Assembly (NCBI RefSeq): GCF_001005315.1
Contig: NZ_LBMG01000031.1
Coordinates: 17,267 to 81,266, forward strand
Direction: 5' to 3'
DNA length: 64,000 nucleotides
Source of the DNA: Kordia jejudonensis
Lineage (GTDB): Bacteria; Bacteroidota; Bacteroidia; Flavobacteriales; Flavobacteriaceae
Shown here in pieces: positions 9,375 through 20,039 of this stretch. Within the stretch, counting starts at the first letter, position 1. Each line of letters starts with the position of its first letter. The notes under the pieces were generated by a model. The model was not told the DNA's origin. It did no database searches and saw only the letters and a list, made by a program, of their open reading frames with translations. The position numbers and the translations under genes were made by a program.

Positions 9375-11681
9375 TCAAACTGTAACAAAATTGTTTGGCG
9401 AAACGGCTACTTTTTTACCATCGACAAGAATGACTAAATCGTCTCCTTTTTCGAGTTCAAAAGAAGTTCCGTCTTGCGTAACGTTTATTTTGAGTATGTG
9501 ATTTCTAAAGTTTACTTTGAATGAATAGCCTTTCCATTGCCATGGAATTCGCGGTTCAAACGAAAGTGTGTCGTTTTTCATACGCATACCACCAAATCCT
9601 TCAACGATGCTCATCCAAGTTCCTGCCATGGAGGTAATGTGCAAACCTTCTTCCACTTCTTTGTTGTAATCGTCTAAGTCTAAACGGGAAGTTCGGAGAT
9701 AGAAGGTATACGCCATGTCCATTTTGTCCAGTTTTGCCGCTTGAATGCTGTGTACACAAGGTGAAAGTGACGATTCGTGCACGGTAAATGGTTCGTAGAA
9801 ATCGAAGTGTTTTTCGAGTTGTTCTTTTGTGAAATGATCTTCAAAGAAGTAGAAACCTTGTAAGGTATCGGCTTGTTTGATGTATGGCGAACGTAGAATG
9901 CGATCCCAACTCCATTTTTGATTTATTGGTCGCTGTGATGTGTCTAAATCGGCAACACTTACTAAATCTTTGTCTAAGAAACCATCTTGCTGTAAGTACA
10001 CTCCGTATTGTTCGCTGTACGGATAATACATGTTTTCGGCAACTTCCATCCACGAAGAGATTTCTTGATCGGATAGGCGTACTTTTTGCATGATTCGCTC
10101 ATAATCAGTGTTGTATTCTGATTTTACTTTTTCGATGTGTTCTTGCGCAAATTTGATACACCATTGTGCAATGTAGTTTGTGTACCAATTGTTGTTTACG
10201 TTGTTTTCGTATTCGTTTGGACCTGTAACGCCAAGAATTACATATTTGTTTTTAGCGGTAGAGAATGTTGCTCTTTGATGCCAAAAACGTGCAATTCCGA
10301 TCATGACTTCGAGTCCCATTTCTGGAATGTAGCTGTAATCGCCTGTGTAACGTGTGTAGTTGTAAATTGCGAATGCGATGGCGCCATTTCTGTGAATTTC
10401 TTCAAAGGTAATTTCCCACTCGTTGTGGCATTCTTCGCCGTTCATGGTTACCATTGGATATAATGCAGCGCCATTGTTGAACCCAAGTTTTTTTGCGTTT
10501 TCGATCGCTTTTTCTAAGTGATTGTAACGGTATTGTAATAGGTTTCGCGCTACTTGCTGATCTTTTGTGGTCATGTAGAACGGAATGCAATAGGCTTCTG
10601 TATCCCAATACGTACTTCCACCATATTTTTCGCCTGTGAATCCTTTTGGACCAATGTTGAGGCGTGAATCTTTTCCAAGATACGTTTGGTTTAGTTGAAA
10701 GATATTGAAGCGAATTCCTTGTTGCGCTTTTACATCACCTTCAATGGTAATGTCTGCCATTTCCCAGATTTTTGCCCATGCTTCTTTTTGATTTTCCAGC
10801 AAGGCATCAAATCCTAGTGTAGTTGCATTTTGCAATGCTTTTTTAGCGGCATCAATAAGATTGTATTTATCGTGATTTGTACAAACAGTGTAGCCACCAA
10901 ATTTATGAATGGTAAGTGTTTGATTTGCTTTTACGTTTTGTGTATAGTGAAACGAAATGTCTGTTGATTTTTGAGAGACATTCGTTGGTATGTCGAGTTT
11001 TTTGTCATCAAGTTTGATTTCGGTTTGCATGAATGTACATGCATAGAAGTCTGTTTTTAATGTTTTGGCAACAATAAAAGCTTGATTGTTTTCTTCTTTT
11101 ACTTGGATAGTTTCCCAGAATTTTTCTTCCCAGTTGGCATCTTCATTTTTGATGCCTGAATCTAAGTATGGTGTATATTTTATGGTCGCATCATTGTTGA
11201 TTGGTTTTACGCTGTATGCGATGGCTCCAACTTCATCAATATCTAAGCTTAAGAATCGTTTTGAAGTGACTTCAATTTCGATATCGTTTTGTAATGTAGC
11301 GGTAAATGAACGTGCATACCAACCTTCTTTCATGTTGAGTTCGCGACGGAATTTTTCCACTTTTTTACATTTGAATAAGTCTAGTGGTTCGTCGTTGATA
11401 CGTACATTGATTCCGATCCAGCTTGGTGCATTTAATACTTTTGCGAAATATTCTGGATAGCCGTTTTTCCACCATCCAACTTTTGTTTTGTCAGGATAAT
11501 ACACTCCTGCAATGTAGCTTCCCTGAAATGTTGGTCCAGAGTAGTATTCTTCAAAATTAGCTCGCTGTCCCATAGCACCGTTTCCGATACTGAATAGGCT
11601 TTCAGAAGATTTTACACTTTCGGTGTCAAATCCTTCTTCGATGATGGACCAGTTGTCTGGTTGTATATAATTCTGATTCAT
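9375..11681 (-). CDS. GH65 maltose phosphorylase family protein
   Basis: This 768-residue cytoplasmic protein has no signal peptide. It belongs to GH65, whose members split maltose (or kojibiose, trehalose, nigerose) with phosphate into glucose and beta-glucose-1-phosphate. The (alpha/alpha)6 barrel motifs STYWDTE (356-362) and GVTGPNEYENNVNNNW are present. The general acid would be Glu490, nearly the same number as Glu487 of the Lactobacillus brevis maltose phosphorylase. The adjacent beta-phosphoglucomutase gene, 77 bases upstream, supports the beta-glucose-1-phosphate product. The maltodextrin locus makes maltose the likely substrate. This gives phosphate-driven rather than ATP-driven maltose catabolism. 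Confidence 0.92.
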   Translation of the reverse strand: MNQNYIQPDNWSIIEEGFDTESVKSSESLFSIGNGAMGQRANFEEYYSGPTFQGSYIAGVYYPDKTKVGWWKNGYPEYFAKVLNAPSWIGINVRINDEPLDLFKCKKVEKFRRELNMKEGWYARSFTATLQNDIEIEVTSKRFLSLDIDEVGAIAYSVKPINNDATIKYTPYLDSGIKNEDANWEEKFWETIQVKEENNQAFIVAKTLKTDFYACTFMQTEIKLDDKKLDIPTNVSQKSTDISFHYTQNVKANQTLTIHKFGGYTVCTNHDKYNLIDAAKKALQNATTLGFDALLENQKEAWAKIWEMADITIEGDVKAQQGIRFNIFQLNQTYLGKDSRLNIGPKGFTGEKYGGSTYWDTEAYCIPFYMTTKDQQVARNLLQYRYNHLEKAIENAKKLGFNNGAALYPMVTMNGEECHNEWEITFEEIHRNGAIAFAIYNYTRYTGDYSYIPEMGLEVMIGIARFWHQRATFSTAKNKYVILGVTGPNEYENNVNNNWYTNYIAQWCIKFAQEHIEKVKSEYNTDYERIMQKVRLSDQEISSWMEVAENMYYPYSEQYGVYLQQDGFLDKDLVSVADLDTSQRPINQKWSWDRILRSPYIKQADTLQGFYFFEDHFTKEQLEKHFDFYEPFTVHESSLSPCVHSIQAAKLDKMDMAYTFYLRTSRLDLDDYNKEVEEGLHITSMAGTWMSIVEGFGGMRMKNDTLSFEPRIPWQWKGYSFKVNFRNHILKINVTQDGTSFELEKGDDLVILVDGKKVAVSPNNFVTV

Positions 11682-11758
11682 TTTTCTTTAGGTATTAGCT
11701 GTTAGGTATTAGGTCGCTTCGCTTGTAGGCTTTTTGAGAGAAGCGATCTGATTCCAAG

Positions 11759-12415
11759 CTATCTATTTATTAATTCGTTTATAAAACTGGTTTGTATTTC
11801 TGTAAAATCATTGAAAACGTAGTCTGCATGGCCGAGTGTTTCTTTGAAACCAATTCCTATAGAAATCATGCCTGCCGTATTTGCGGCTGTGACGCCAGCG
11901 ACTGAATCTTCAAATACAATACAATCCGTTGGGACTTTGTTTAATTGTTGTGCAGCAATGAGGAATACTTCTGGATCGGGTTTTGCTTTGCTGACATCGT
12001 TTCCGTCAACAATACCATGAAAAACTTCGAATAGACCTACTTTTTGTAGAATTTTACGAGCGTTTTTGCTGGCTGAACCAAGCGCAATTCCTTGCTGTGT
12101 TTCTTGTAAATAGTTTAGTATTTTTGGGACATCAGGAAGAATTTCTCCAGCGTCCATTTGTGCAATATGCGATAAATATTTATCGTTTTTCTCTGCCATG
12201 TATGTTGTGAACTGCTCTTGTGATAGCGTTGTATTTCCCCATCCTAAAATAATTTCAAGAGAACGTACTCTACTGACACCTTTGAGTTGTTCATTTTGTT
12301 CTAGTGTGATGTCAAAACCTAGTTCATTGGCAAGAGCTTTCCATGCCAAGTAATGGTATTTTGCAGTATCAACTATGACACCATCTAAATCAAATATAAA
12401 TCCTTTTTTATTCAT
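11759..12415 (-). CDS. pgmB: Beta-phosphoglucomutase
   Basis: This HAD-superfamily mutase converts beta-glucose-1-phosphate to glucose-6-phosphate and completes the phosphorolytic maltose pathway. The start I chose (ATG at 12415) gives 218 residues beginning [17 protein letters not shown] longer reading from 12442 adds nine residues and lies deeper inside the transporter gene. The DxD nucleophile/acid pair in FDLDGV, the SAS motif (LGSASKNA) and KPDPEVF followed by FEDS are all present. The gene overlaps the end of the MFS gene by 8 bases, so translation is coupled. Identification is strong from both motifs and the GH65 neighbour. Confidence 0.92.
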   Translation of the reverse strand: MNKKGFIFDLDGVIVDTAKYHYLAWKALANELGFDITLEQNEQLKGVSRVRSLEIILGWGNTTLSQEQFTTYMAEKNDKYLSHIAQMDAGEILPDVPKILNYLQETQQGIALGSASKNARKILQKVGLFEVFHGIVDGNDVSKAKPDPEVFLIAAQQLNKVPTDCIVFEDSVAGVTAANTAGMISIGIGFKETLGHADYVFNDFTEIQTSFINELINR

Positions 12416-13949
12416 TAATAAGTTCTGTTGAAGTTTTATCATTTACGGCTAATGAAAGTAAGCCAGCTAGAATCATAGAAGCACCACCAACGAGTAATGC
12501 ATATACTGGTTGATTTTGAAAAAAGTACGATACCATAAATCCTAAGATGGAAGCGGCAACTAATTGTGGAATTACAATAAAGAAGTTAAAAACGCCCATG
12601 TAGTACCCCATTTTTGATGCAGGTAACGATCCTGAAAGCATTGCATATGGAATAGATAGAATACTTGCCCATGCAATTCCTACTCCGATCATTGGTAACC
12701 ATTCCACCATAAATGTTGAAGGTTCGGTAATAAAGAAAATAGAGATCAATCCGAAACCACCTGCAACTAATGCTAAAAAGTGTGTAAATTTTCTACTTGT
12801 AGCTTTGGCTAATACAGGTAATAAAAAGGCTACGATTGCGGCAATTAAATTGTAATTGGCAAACATTTCTCCTACTTGATTTGCGCCAGTATTGTATGCT
12901 TCTGACGTTGCATCTGTAGTACCATAAATGTATTCTGTTATTGCTGGTGTCATGTAAATCCACATTGAGAATAATGCAAACCATGAGAAAAATTGAACCC
13001 AAGCCAATTGTTTCATCATTTTGGGCATGGATTGAAAATCATTTACAATGGTAATGAATCCGTTGTCTGTATTTTTATTTTGTTGCATTAATCCTGAAAT
13101 GATCAAAGCAATTCCACCAAGTGTTATCAATCCTAATGTTAATACGTATAAATCTTTTTTGAGCTCAAAATGATAGATTAAATATGTAGTAATTAATCCG
13201 ATAATAACTGCAATGCATCCTTTGGTAAGGTGTGATTTTCCATTGGCAGCAAACCACGATTCGGAACGAGCTTCTTTAGCGAAATTATTATTTTTTTCAT
13301 CGGCTGCTTCAAAAGCTTCCATTTCTTCAGGAGTATATTCTTTAGAAAAAACTATAGTCCAAAGTACTGCAAAGAGAAAAGCAGCTCCACCAATGTAAAA
13401 AGAATATTTTACTGAATCTGGAATGATTCCTTCGGGTGCAGTATTGGCAACTCCCAAATATGTAAGGATATTTGGAAGTTTAGAAGCCACGTAAGCTCCA
13501 ATTCCAATGAAAAAACTTTGCATAGCAAAACCTTTTGTACGTTGCTCATCAGGTAGATTGTCTCCTACAAAAGCTCTAAAAGGCTCCATAGAAATGTTTA
13601 TTGAAGCATCCATAATCCACAACATTCCTGCGGCAAACCACAATACTGGTGAGTTGGGCATTATGATCAAAGCTAACGATGCTAAAATTGCGCCTACTAA
13701 GAAATAAGGTCTGCGTCGTCCCAATTTTGGATGCCAAGTACGATCACTGAAATATCCAATGATAGGTTGTACAATTAAACCTGTTAATGGAGCAGCAACC
13801 CACAGAATCGGTATATCATCTATTTCGGCTCCTAGTGTTTGAAAAATTCTACTGACGTTGGCATTTTGGAGTGCAAAACCCATTTGTATTCCTAAGAATC
13901 CGAAACTCATGTTCCAAATTTCCCAGAAACTTAACTTACGCTTTTCCAT
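12408..13949 (-). CDS. MFS sugar transporter, SLC45/GPH-like
   Basis: This 513-residue inner-membrane protein has about 12 hydrophobic segments and resembles the SLC45/sucrose-maltose transporter branch of the major facilitator superfamily. The N-terminus reads [20 protein letters not shown], and a [18 protein letters not shown] loop between TM2 and TM3 carries the MFS basic signature. It most likely imports maltose or short maltodextrins by proton symport. It heads the minus-strand catabolic arm, 201 bases downstream of the LacI-type regulator. An inverted repeat GATAAG-N8-CTTATC lies at 13981-14000 just upstream of its start. Confidence 0.9.
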   Translation of the reverse strand: MEKRKLSFWEIWNMSFGFLGIQMGFALQNANVSRIFQTLGAEIDDIPILWVAAPLTGLIVQPIIGYFSDRTWHPKLGRRRPYFLVGAILASLALIIMPNSPVLWFAAGMLWIMDASINISMEPFRAFVGDNLPDEQRTKGFAMQSFFIGIGAYVASKLPNILTYLGVANTAPEGIIPDSVKYSFYIGGAAFLFAVLWTIVFSKEYTPEEMEAFEAADEKNNNFAKEARSESWFAANGKSHLTKGCIAVIIGLITTYLIYHFELKKDLYVLTLGLITLGGIALIISGLMQQNKNTDNGFITIVNDFQSMPKMMKQLAWVQFFSWFALFSMWIYMTPAITEYIYGTTDATSEAYNTGANQVGEMFANYNLIAAIVAFLLPVLAKATSRKFTHFLALVAGGFGLISIFFITEPSTFMVEWLPMIGVGIAWASILSIPYAMLSGSLPASKMGYYMGVFNFFIVIPQLVAASILGFMVSYFFQNQPVYALLVGGASMILAGLLSLAVNDKTSTELINE

Positions 13950-13980
13950 TATCGTAATGTATTAGTTAATAACTATGTAC

Positions 13981-14000
13981 GATAAGCGCTATGACTTATC
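13981..14000. promoter_or_regulatory. Inverted repeat upstream of transporter gene
   Basis: GATAAG and CTTATC are separated by 8 bases, 32 bases before the start of the MFS gene. It could be a regulator site or a small hairpin in the leader. It does not look like the LacI-type operator found in front of susC. Confidence 0.3.
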
Positions 14001-14150
14001 AAAACTTACTTTTAATTTGAGAGATAAAAATATAAGTCTTGATTTTATGCTGTAAATATAGGAGTTTTTTTGAAACAGTCGCTGTTAAATTTAGAATCTA
14101 GCTGTAAATTCTTCCAAAATTCAATAATTTCATACTTGAAAATCATATGA

Positions 14151-15191
14151 TTATCGTGTAGTATCACGTTCTATGAGCGTTGTATTTATCACTTCCGTGT
14201 GGTACTGTTCTTCTTCTACAATTTCTTCTAATTTGTCAATTAACATGGTTGCTGCTTTTGCGCCCATTTCTACTGCATGTTGGCTAATGGTACTTAATGA
14301 AGGAATGGCATGTTTAGATAATACACCGTCTGTAAATGCAATGATTGATAGGTCTTCAGGAATTTTATATCCTTTGTTAATTGCCGCTTTCATTGCCGTA
14401 ATAGCGTACAATTCATTTACTGCAAAAATACCATCAATTGATTTTTCTTTGTCTAACAATGCTGAAATTTCTTTTTCTAAGGTTTCGATTTCAACTTCTT
14501 TGTCTTTGTTTTCTTCTACTTTAATTATTAAGGAAGCTTTTGGATCAACTTTATGCTCTTCCAACGCTTGCAAATAGCCTTGTGTTCTTAGTTTTCCAAC
14601 ATTTACATAATCTTTTGTAGTGATCAAGGCAATGTGTTTACAGCCGCTTTCTATTAATTTGGATACCGCTTTTTTAGAACCGAGTTTGTCATCAACGACA
14701 ACTTTATCGCAGGCAATTTCATTGACAACTCTATCAAACATTACAATAGGCATTCCTTGATTGATGGTTTCATAAAAGTGATGATAGTCTTGTAAAAGCA
14801 AGGTTTCTTTAGCAACCGACAGGATAAAACCGTCAATACTACCGTTGGCAAGCATTTCAATATTAATTACTTCTTTATCAAACGATTCGTTCGATAATCC
14901 GATAATAACATTATAACCTCTATTATTGGCTTCTTTTTCAATTCCACTAATTACTTTTGAGAAAAAATGATGTACAATTTCTGGAATAATAACACCAATG
15001 GTTTTTGTGCGTTTATTTTTTAAACTTAGTGCGATATTATTTGGACGATAATTATACAGTTTTGCAAATGCCTGAACTTTGCTTCTAGTATCCAAACTTA
15101 TCTCTTTACTATTTCGTAATGCTTTGGAAACAGTTGATACAGAAACGTCTAATTCTTTGGCGATTTGTTTAAGAGTTACTTTTCGTTTCAT
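14151..15191 (-). CDS. LacI family transcriptional regulator
   Basis: This 346-residue regulator has an N-terminal LacI helix-turn-helix (TLKQIAKELDVSVSTVSKAL, residues 6-25), a hinge region, and a periplasmic-binding-protein-like effector domain from about residue 62 (KTIGVIIPEI). It sits between the susC operon, which is divergent, and the minus-strand catabolic operon. It should therefore control both in response to maltose or a derivative. A LacI-type palindrome lies in the divergent intergenic region at 15299-15312. Flavobacteria commonly use a LacI regulator where Bacteroides uses the membrane sensor SusR. Confidence 0.93.
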   Translation of the reverse strand: MKRKVTLKQIAKELDVSVSTVSKALRNSKEISLDTRSKVQAFAKLYNYRPNNIALSLKNKRTKTIGVIIPEIVHHFFSKVISGIEKEANNRGYNVIIGLSNESFDKEVINIEMLANGSIDGFILSVAKETLLLQDYHHFYETINQGMPIVMFDRVVNEIACDKVVVDDKLGSKKAVSKLIESGCKHIALITTKDYVNVGKLRTQGYLQALEEHKVDPKASLIIKVEENKDKEVEIETLEKEISALLDKEKSIDGIFAVNELYAITAMKAAINKGYKIPEDLSIIAFTDGVLSKHAIPSLSTISQHAVEMGAKAATMLIDKLEEIVEEEQYHTEVINTTLIERDTTR

Positions 15192-15493
15192 AAGGGTATA
15201 TTATAAGATCAATAATTAAAGCTACGATTTTTTATTTTTTTGTTAAAAATACACCGTTTTATATTAGAAAAACCCAATGTTTATAAAAGTTTTCAACACG
15301 AAAACGTTTGCGTAAGATCAAAAGTTATGCCTATATTTTGATTTACTTAAAATTTACATAGTTTTAACATCGAGAGGTAAAAATATATAGTATTAAAACT
15401 AAAAATATTACGTATATTAAGAACAGTTTGTTCTGAAATGTTTATAAAATACGTGATTATTTTACGACAATTTGAAAACAAAAAACTTAACAA
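15192..15493. promoter_or_regulatory. Divergent promoter region of regulator and susC
   Basis: This 302-base AT-rich gap has no gene. It contains the LacI-type palindrome at 15299-15312 and a possible susC promoter: TTTG at 15307-15310, then 21 bases, then TATATTTTG at 15332-15340. The last element has one base more than the Bacteroidota -7 consensus TAnnTTTG. The palindrome would overlap the -33 element. Confidence 0.45.
15299..15312. promoter_or_regulatory. LacI-type operator palindrome
   Basis: The sequence CGAAAACGTTTGCG is a palindrome around a central CG, with one mismatched symmetric pair (12 of 14 positions symmetric). It fits the classical LacI/GalR-type operator core AAACGTTT. It lies between the regulator gene and susC. 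Confidence 0.6.
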
Positions 15494-18421
15494 ATGAAGA
15501 AAATGCAAAAATTTATTTTGTTTTTGGCTTTTTTAATTCCACTAGGAATGCTTGCCCAAACAAAAGTGACGGGTGTTGTTACTGAAAAAGCGACCGGAAC
15601 TCCTTTATTGGGAGTAAACGTGATCTTGAAAGGGACAACAAACGGAACCACAACTGATTTTGATGGAAACTATCAAATAACAGTTCGTGACGGACAAACC
15701 ATCGTATTTTCCTATGTAGGCTTTAAGGATAAAGAAGTCTTATTTACAGGACAGGCTACTATAAATGTTGCACTTGAAGAAGATGCGTCCAGCCTTGATG
15801 AAGTTGTCGTAGTAGGATACGGTTCTGCGGTCAAGAAAGATGTTACAGGGTCGGTTGAGTCTGTAAGCGCTGATGATTTCAACGGAGGAGCTATTGTTTC
15901 ACCAGAACAATTAATTGCGGGTAAAACTGCCGGAGTTCAGGTAACGCCACCAAGTGGAGCACCAGGATCAGGTTCGTCAATTAAAATTAGAGGTGGAGTT
16001 TCTTCATTAGCAGCAAACTCAAATCCTTTAATCGTAGTAGATGGAGTTCCGTTAGATCCTGCAAGTAGTGGATTAAACTACATCAATGCAAATGATATTG
16101 AATCGTTTACAGTATTAAAAGATGCTTCTGCAGCTTCTATCTACGGATCAAGAGCAACAGGAGGAGTTATCTTAATTACAACAAAAACAGGAAAGTCAGG
16201 ACAACCATTTAATATCAGTGTAAATCATTATACAGCGGTTGGAGATAACTTTAATGAAGTAAATGTTTTATCGTCAACGCAGTTTAGAGATTTGGTAAAT
16301 GCTAATGGAAATGCAAACCAAATTGCACAATTAGGAAATACAAGCACAGATTGGCAAGACGAAATTTATAGAGGATCATCAACTTCTGATACAAACGTAA
16401 CAGTTTCAGGAGGTTTCGGAGATTCTAACTATAGAGCATCTGTTGGATATGTACAACAAGAAGGAACATTAAGAGGTTCTAAAGTAGATCGTTGGTCTGG
16501 TTCTGTAAAGTTCATCCAACGTTTATTAAATGACGATTTAAAAATTGAAGCAAATGTATTGGGATCTTTATTAGAAGATACTTTTGCGAATACAGGTGCC
16601 ATTGGAGCAGCCGTTTCTTTTGATCCTACACAATCAGTTTTCGACCCAACAAGTCAATTTGGTGGATATACTGAAAATGTAAATGCAGATGGAACCATCA
16701 ATACTATAGCAGTTCGTAACCCAGTTGGTTTATTAGAACAAAATAGCAATGTTGCCAATACAAAAAGAAGTACAGGAAGTTTAAAACTTGATTATACGTT
16801 ACCATTCCTAAGAGATGTGAAGTTAACAGTTCTTGGAGGATATGACTACAATGAAGTTAGAGGAGATACATTTATTCCAGCAGAAGCAGCATCAAACTTT
16901 AACCAGCAAGGTGTAACAGGTTTCTATGAAAACTTAAACAGAAACAGACTTTTAGATGTATATGCAAATTATAGAAAAACATTTGAAGATGCAGGTATCA
17001 CAGTTGACGCTACTGTAGGTCACTCGTTCCAACGTTTTTACAGATCAAACATATCTGAATCTACTACAGGATTAGGCGAAACCAATCAATTTAAAAGTAT
17101 TGGAGAAAACGCTTTAGAATCATACTTCGGTAGAATAAACTTAGATTACAACAGCAAGTACTTATTAACGTTAAATGTTAGAAATGATATTTCATCTCGA
17201 CTAAATCCAGATGACCGTTCAGATATTTTTGGAGGAGCTTCTTTTGGTTGGAATATTATTGATGAAAATTTTATGAAAGATTCAAAAGTATTCTCTCAAT
17301 TAAAGTTACGAGTTGCTTACGGAGAAACAGGACAGCAAGAAATTGGTCCTGACTACGGATATCTTCCACGTTTTACTACAGGTGATGCTAGAGTTCAGTA
17401 TCAATTTGGATACAATACAGATGGTTCGCCACGTTTCGTTACAACGCTTCGTCCAGAAGAATATGATGAAAACTTACGTTGGGAACGTTCAAAATCGATC
17501 AACATTGGTTTGGACTTCGGATTTTTCAACGATCGTTTAACAGGTTCTGTGGAAGTATATGAACGTAAAGTAGAAGATTTATTAAACTTTATTCCAGTTC
17601 CAGCAGGAACAAACCTTTCTAATGCATTATTAACAAACGTTGGTAACTTAGAAAACAGAGGTTTGGAAGTTAGCTTAAACGCTGCACTTGTTCAAAATGA
17701 TAAATTCTCTTGGAATACCAATTTCAATGTATCTTTCTTTGACAACGAAATTACAAAGTTATTCCTAACAGATAATACAGATTCTCCAGGAGTATTAACA
17801 GGAGGTATTGCAGGTGGTGTTGGAAACACAATCCAAATTAACTCTGTAGGTCATGAAGTAAACTCGTTTTACGTATTTAAGCAAATATATGATGCAAGTG
17901 GTGCGCCAATTGAAGGAGCATATGCAGATATTAACGGAGACGGAACGGTTGATATAGATGACCGTTACAGATACAAAAGTCCAAATGCGGATGCAGTTAT
18001 CGGTTTCTCATCTAACATGCAATATGGAAACTTTGACTTTGCGTTCACAATGAGAGCAAGTCTTGGAAACTATGCATACAACAACGTAGCTTCTAACACA
18101 GGAAACGTACAATCGTTATTTGGTGCAAACTCTATCAACAACGTAAATGCTTCTATTTTAGAAACTGGTTTCCAAAATCAGCAATTATTCTCTGATTATT
18201 ACGTTCAAGATGCATCGTTCTTAAAATTAGACAACATTACATTTGGATACACAATTGATAATTTATTCAAAGACGCTAGAATGCGTGTATATGTAGCAGG
18301 GCAAAACTTATTTACAATCACAGATTACGATGGTTTAGATCCTGAAATTAGTGGAGGAATTGATAACAATTTCTATCCAAGATCCCGAAACATATTAATG
18401 GGACTTAACTTGAATTTATAA
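15494..18421 (+). CDS. susC: SusC-like TonB-dependent starch transporter
   Basis: This 975-residue outer-membrane TonB-dependent receptor imports maltooligosaccharides together with SusD. A signal peptide ends at about residue 21 (MLAQ). A carboxypeptidase-regulatory-like domain (about 24-97) precedes the TonB box region LDEVVVVGYG (101-110), then the plug and the beta-barrel, which ends in a typical aromatic-rich strand. It is followed after 23 bases by susD. The divergent LacI-type regulator and the operator upstream indicate sugar induction. Confidence 0.96.
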   Translation: MKKMQKFILFLAFLIPLGMLAQTKVTGVVTEKATGTPLLGVNVILKGTTNGTTTDFDGNYQITVRDGQTIVFSYVGFKDKEVLFTGQATINVALEEDASSLDEVVVVGYGSAVKKDVTGSVESVSADDFNGGAIVSPEQLIAGKTAGVQVTPPSGAPGSGSSIKIRGGVSSLAANSNPLIVVDGVPLDPASSGLNYINANDIESFTVLKDASAASIYGSRATGGVILITTKTGKSGQPFNISVNHYTAVGDNFNEVNVLSSTQFRDLVNANGNANQIAQLGNTSTDWQDEIYRGSSTSDTNVTVSGGFGDSNYRASVGYVQQEGTLRGSKVDRWSGSVKFIQRLLNDDLKIEANVLGSLLEDTFANTGAIGAAVSFDPTQSVFDPTSQFGGYTENVNADGTINTIAVRNPVGLLEQNSNVANTKRSTGSLKLDYTLPFLRDVKLTVLGGYDYNEVRGDTFIPAEAASNFNQQGVTGFYENLNRNRLLDVYANYRKTFEDAGITVDATVGHSFQRFYRSNISESTTGLGETNQFKSIGENALESYFGRINLDYNSKYLLTLNVRNDISSRLNPDDRSDIFGGASFGWNIIDENFMKDSKVFSQLKLRVAYGETGQQEIGPDYGYLPRFTTGDARVQYQFGYNTDGSPRFVTTLRPEEYDENLRWERSKSINIGLDFGFFNDRLTGSVEVYERKVEDLLNFIPVPAGTNLSNALLTNVGNLENRGLEVSLNAALVQNDKFSWNTNFNVSFFDNEITKLFLTDNTDSPGVLTGGIAGGVGNTIQINSVGHEVNSFYVFKQIYDASGAPIEGAYADINGDGTVDIDDRYRYKSPNADAVIGFSSNMQYGNFDFAFTMRASLGNYAYNNVASNTGNVQSLFGANSINNVNASILETGFQNQQLFSDYYVQDASFLKLDNITFGYTIDNLFKDARMRVYVAGQNLFTITDYDGLDPEISGGIDNNFYPRSRNILMGLNLNL

Positions 18422-18444
18422 TAAAGTAATACCAAATACAAAAA

Positions 18445-20028
18445 ATGATGAAAACAATAAGAAAACAATCAAACCGTATAGGTATTGTACTATTACTACT
18501 CGTAGCGAGTTTCGGATTCACTTCATGTGAAAGCGAACTAGACTTAGAGCCAGTAATAGAACAAACGGCAGCGAACGCCTTTGACGATCCTGCAGCGTAC
18601 GAACAATTTCTTGCAAGAATTTATGCAGGATTTGTAGTGAGTGGACAGCAAGGTCCTGCGGGAAATCCTGATATCTCAGGAATCGACGAAGGATTCTCAA
18701 ATTATTTGAGACAATATTGGAAACACCAACAATTAACTACTGATGAAGCATTAATTGCTTGGAATGATGGAACAATTCACGATTTAAACTGGCAAGTATG
18801 GACACCAGCAAATGAATTCATTACAGCAATGTATAACAGAATTTATTTTCAAATTGCCATCTCTAATGAGTTTTTAAGAACTGCAGCAGATGTGCCAGAA
18901 TCAGAATTTTTACCAGCAGCATACAAAGCTGAGGTACGTTTCTTAAGAGCTTTGAGTTACTGGCATGCCATTGACATGTTTGGAAATGTTCCTTTTGTAA
19001 CAGATGCAGATCCAGTTGGAGCATTTTTACCAACGCAAGGAAGTAGACAAGAAGTGTTTGACTTTATCGTGTCAGAATTGGAGTCAATAGAGCCAACAAT
19101 GATTGATGCACGCCAAAACGTATACGGAAGAGCAGACAAAGCAGCCGTTTGGATGTTATTAGCAAAACTGCACTTAAACGCAGAAGTATACACAGGAACA
19201 GATCAAAGTGCACAGGCAATTCCATACCTAGAAAATATTATTGGAGCTGGATATACACTTCATGATAATTATGAAGAATTATTTTTAGCAGACAACAATA
19301 CCAATGGAGCACAAAACGAATTTATCTTTACATTCAATTCTGATGGTTTAAATACACAAGGATTTGGAGCAATGACATTCTTAGTACACGCACCGGTTGG
19401 AGGAAACATGAGCGCAGCATCTTTCGGTATCAACGGAGGTTGGGGAGGAATTAGAACGACAAGTGCGTTTGTTAACAAATTCTCTGCAACAGAATTGGTA
19501 ACTGACCAAAGAGCAAACTTCTTTACCGATGGTCAAGAATTAGAAATTTCAGATGTATTCAACTTCAATGATGGATATGCAGTAGAAAAGTTCAAAAATG
19601 TAACAAGCAACGGAATTGCTGGATCAGATACATCAGGAGACTTTATTGATACAGACTTTCCAGTATTCAGATTAGCAGATGCATACTTAATGTACGCGGA
19701 AGCAGTAAAAAGAAGTGGAACAGGCGATCAAGGATTAGCCGTACAATACATAAACTTAGTAAGACAACGTTCTAATGCAGCACCAATTGGTGGTTTCGCA
19801 GATATTACAGACGAATTCTTACTAGCAGAACGTTCAAAAGAATTACACTGGGAAGCACACAGAAGAACAGACCTTATTCGTTTCGGACAATTCTCAGACC
19901 AAGGTGTATGGCCGTGGAAAGGAAATGTAGAAAGTGGAACTACAACGGAATCATTTAGAGACTTATTCCCAATTCCGTCTACAGATATTACCGCAAACCC
20001 TAATTTAACTCAAAACCCAGGTTACTAA
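18445..20028 (+). CDS. susD: SusD-like starch-binding outer membrane lipoprotein
   Basis: This 527-residue SusD/RagB-family lipoprotein (lipobox Cys28, TSCESELDLEP) forms the surface lid on SusC and binds glycan. The helical TPR-like SusD fold is suggested by RFLRALSYWHAIDMFGNVPF and the late conserved block ELHWEAHRRTDLIRFGQF. The length is normal. A start at the second Met, 18448, is equally possible. It is co-transcribed with susC and the SusE-like gene, which begins 11 bases later. Confidence 0.95.
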   Translation: MMKTIRKQSNRIGIVLLLLVASFGFTSCESELDLEPVIEQTAANAFDDPAAYEQFLARIYAGFVVSGQQGPAGNPDISGIDEGFSNYLRQYWKHQQLTTDEALIAWNDGTIHDLNWQVWTPANEFITAMYNRIYFQIAISNEFLRTAADVPESEFLPAAYKAEVRFLRALSYWHAIDMFGNVPFVTDADPVGAFLPTQGSRQEVFDFIVSELESIEPTMIDARQNVYGRADKAAVWMLLAKLHLNAEVYTGTDQSAQAIPYLENIIGAGYTLHDNYEELFLADNNTNGAQNEFIFTFNSDGLNTQGFGAMTFLVHAPVGGNMSAASFGINGGWGGIRTTSAFVNKFSATELVTDQRANFFTDGQELEISDVFNFNDGYAVEKFKNVTSNGIAGSDTSGDFIDTDFPVFRLADAYLMYAEAVKRSGTGDQGLAVQYINLVRQRSNAAPIGGFADITDEFLLAERSKELHWEAHRRTDLIRFGQFSDQGVWPWKGNVESGTTTESFRDLFPIPSTDITANPNLTQNPGY

Positions 20029-20039
20029 AAAAAATCAAA

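Noticed and set aside
11759..12442. Upstream start of the beta-phosphoglucomutase at 12442
   Set aside because: The first nine residues do not fit the family, while the Met at 12415 directly precedes the conserved HAD motif.
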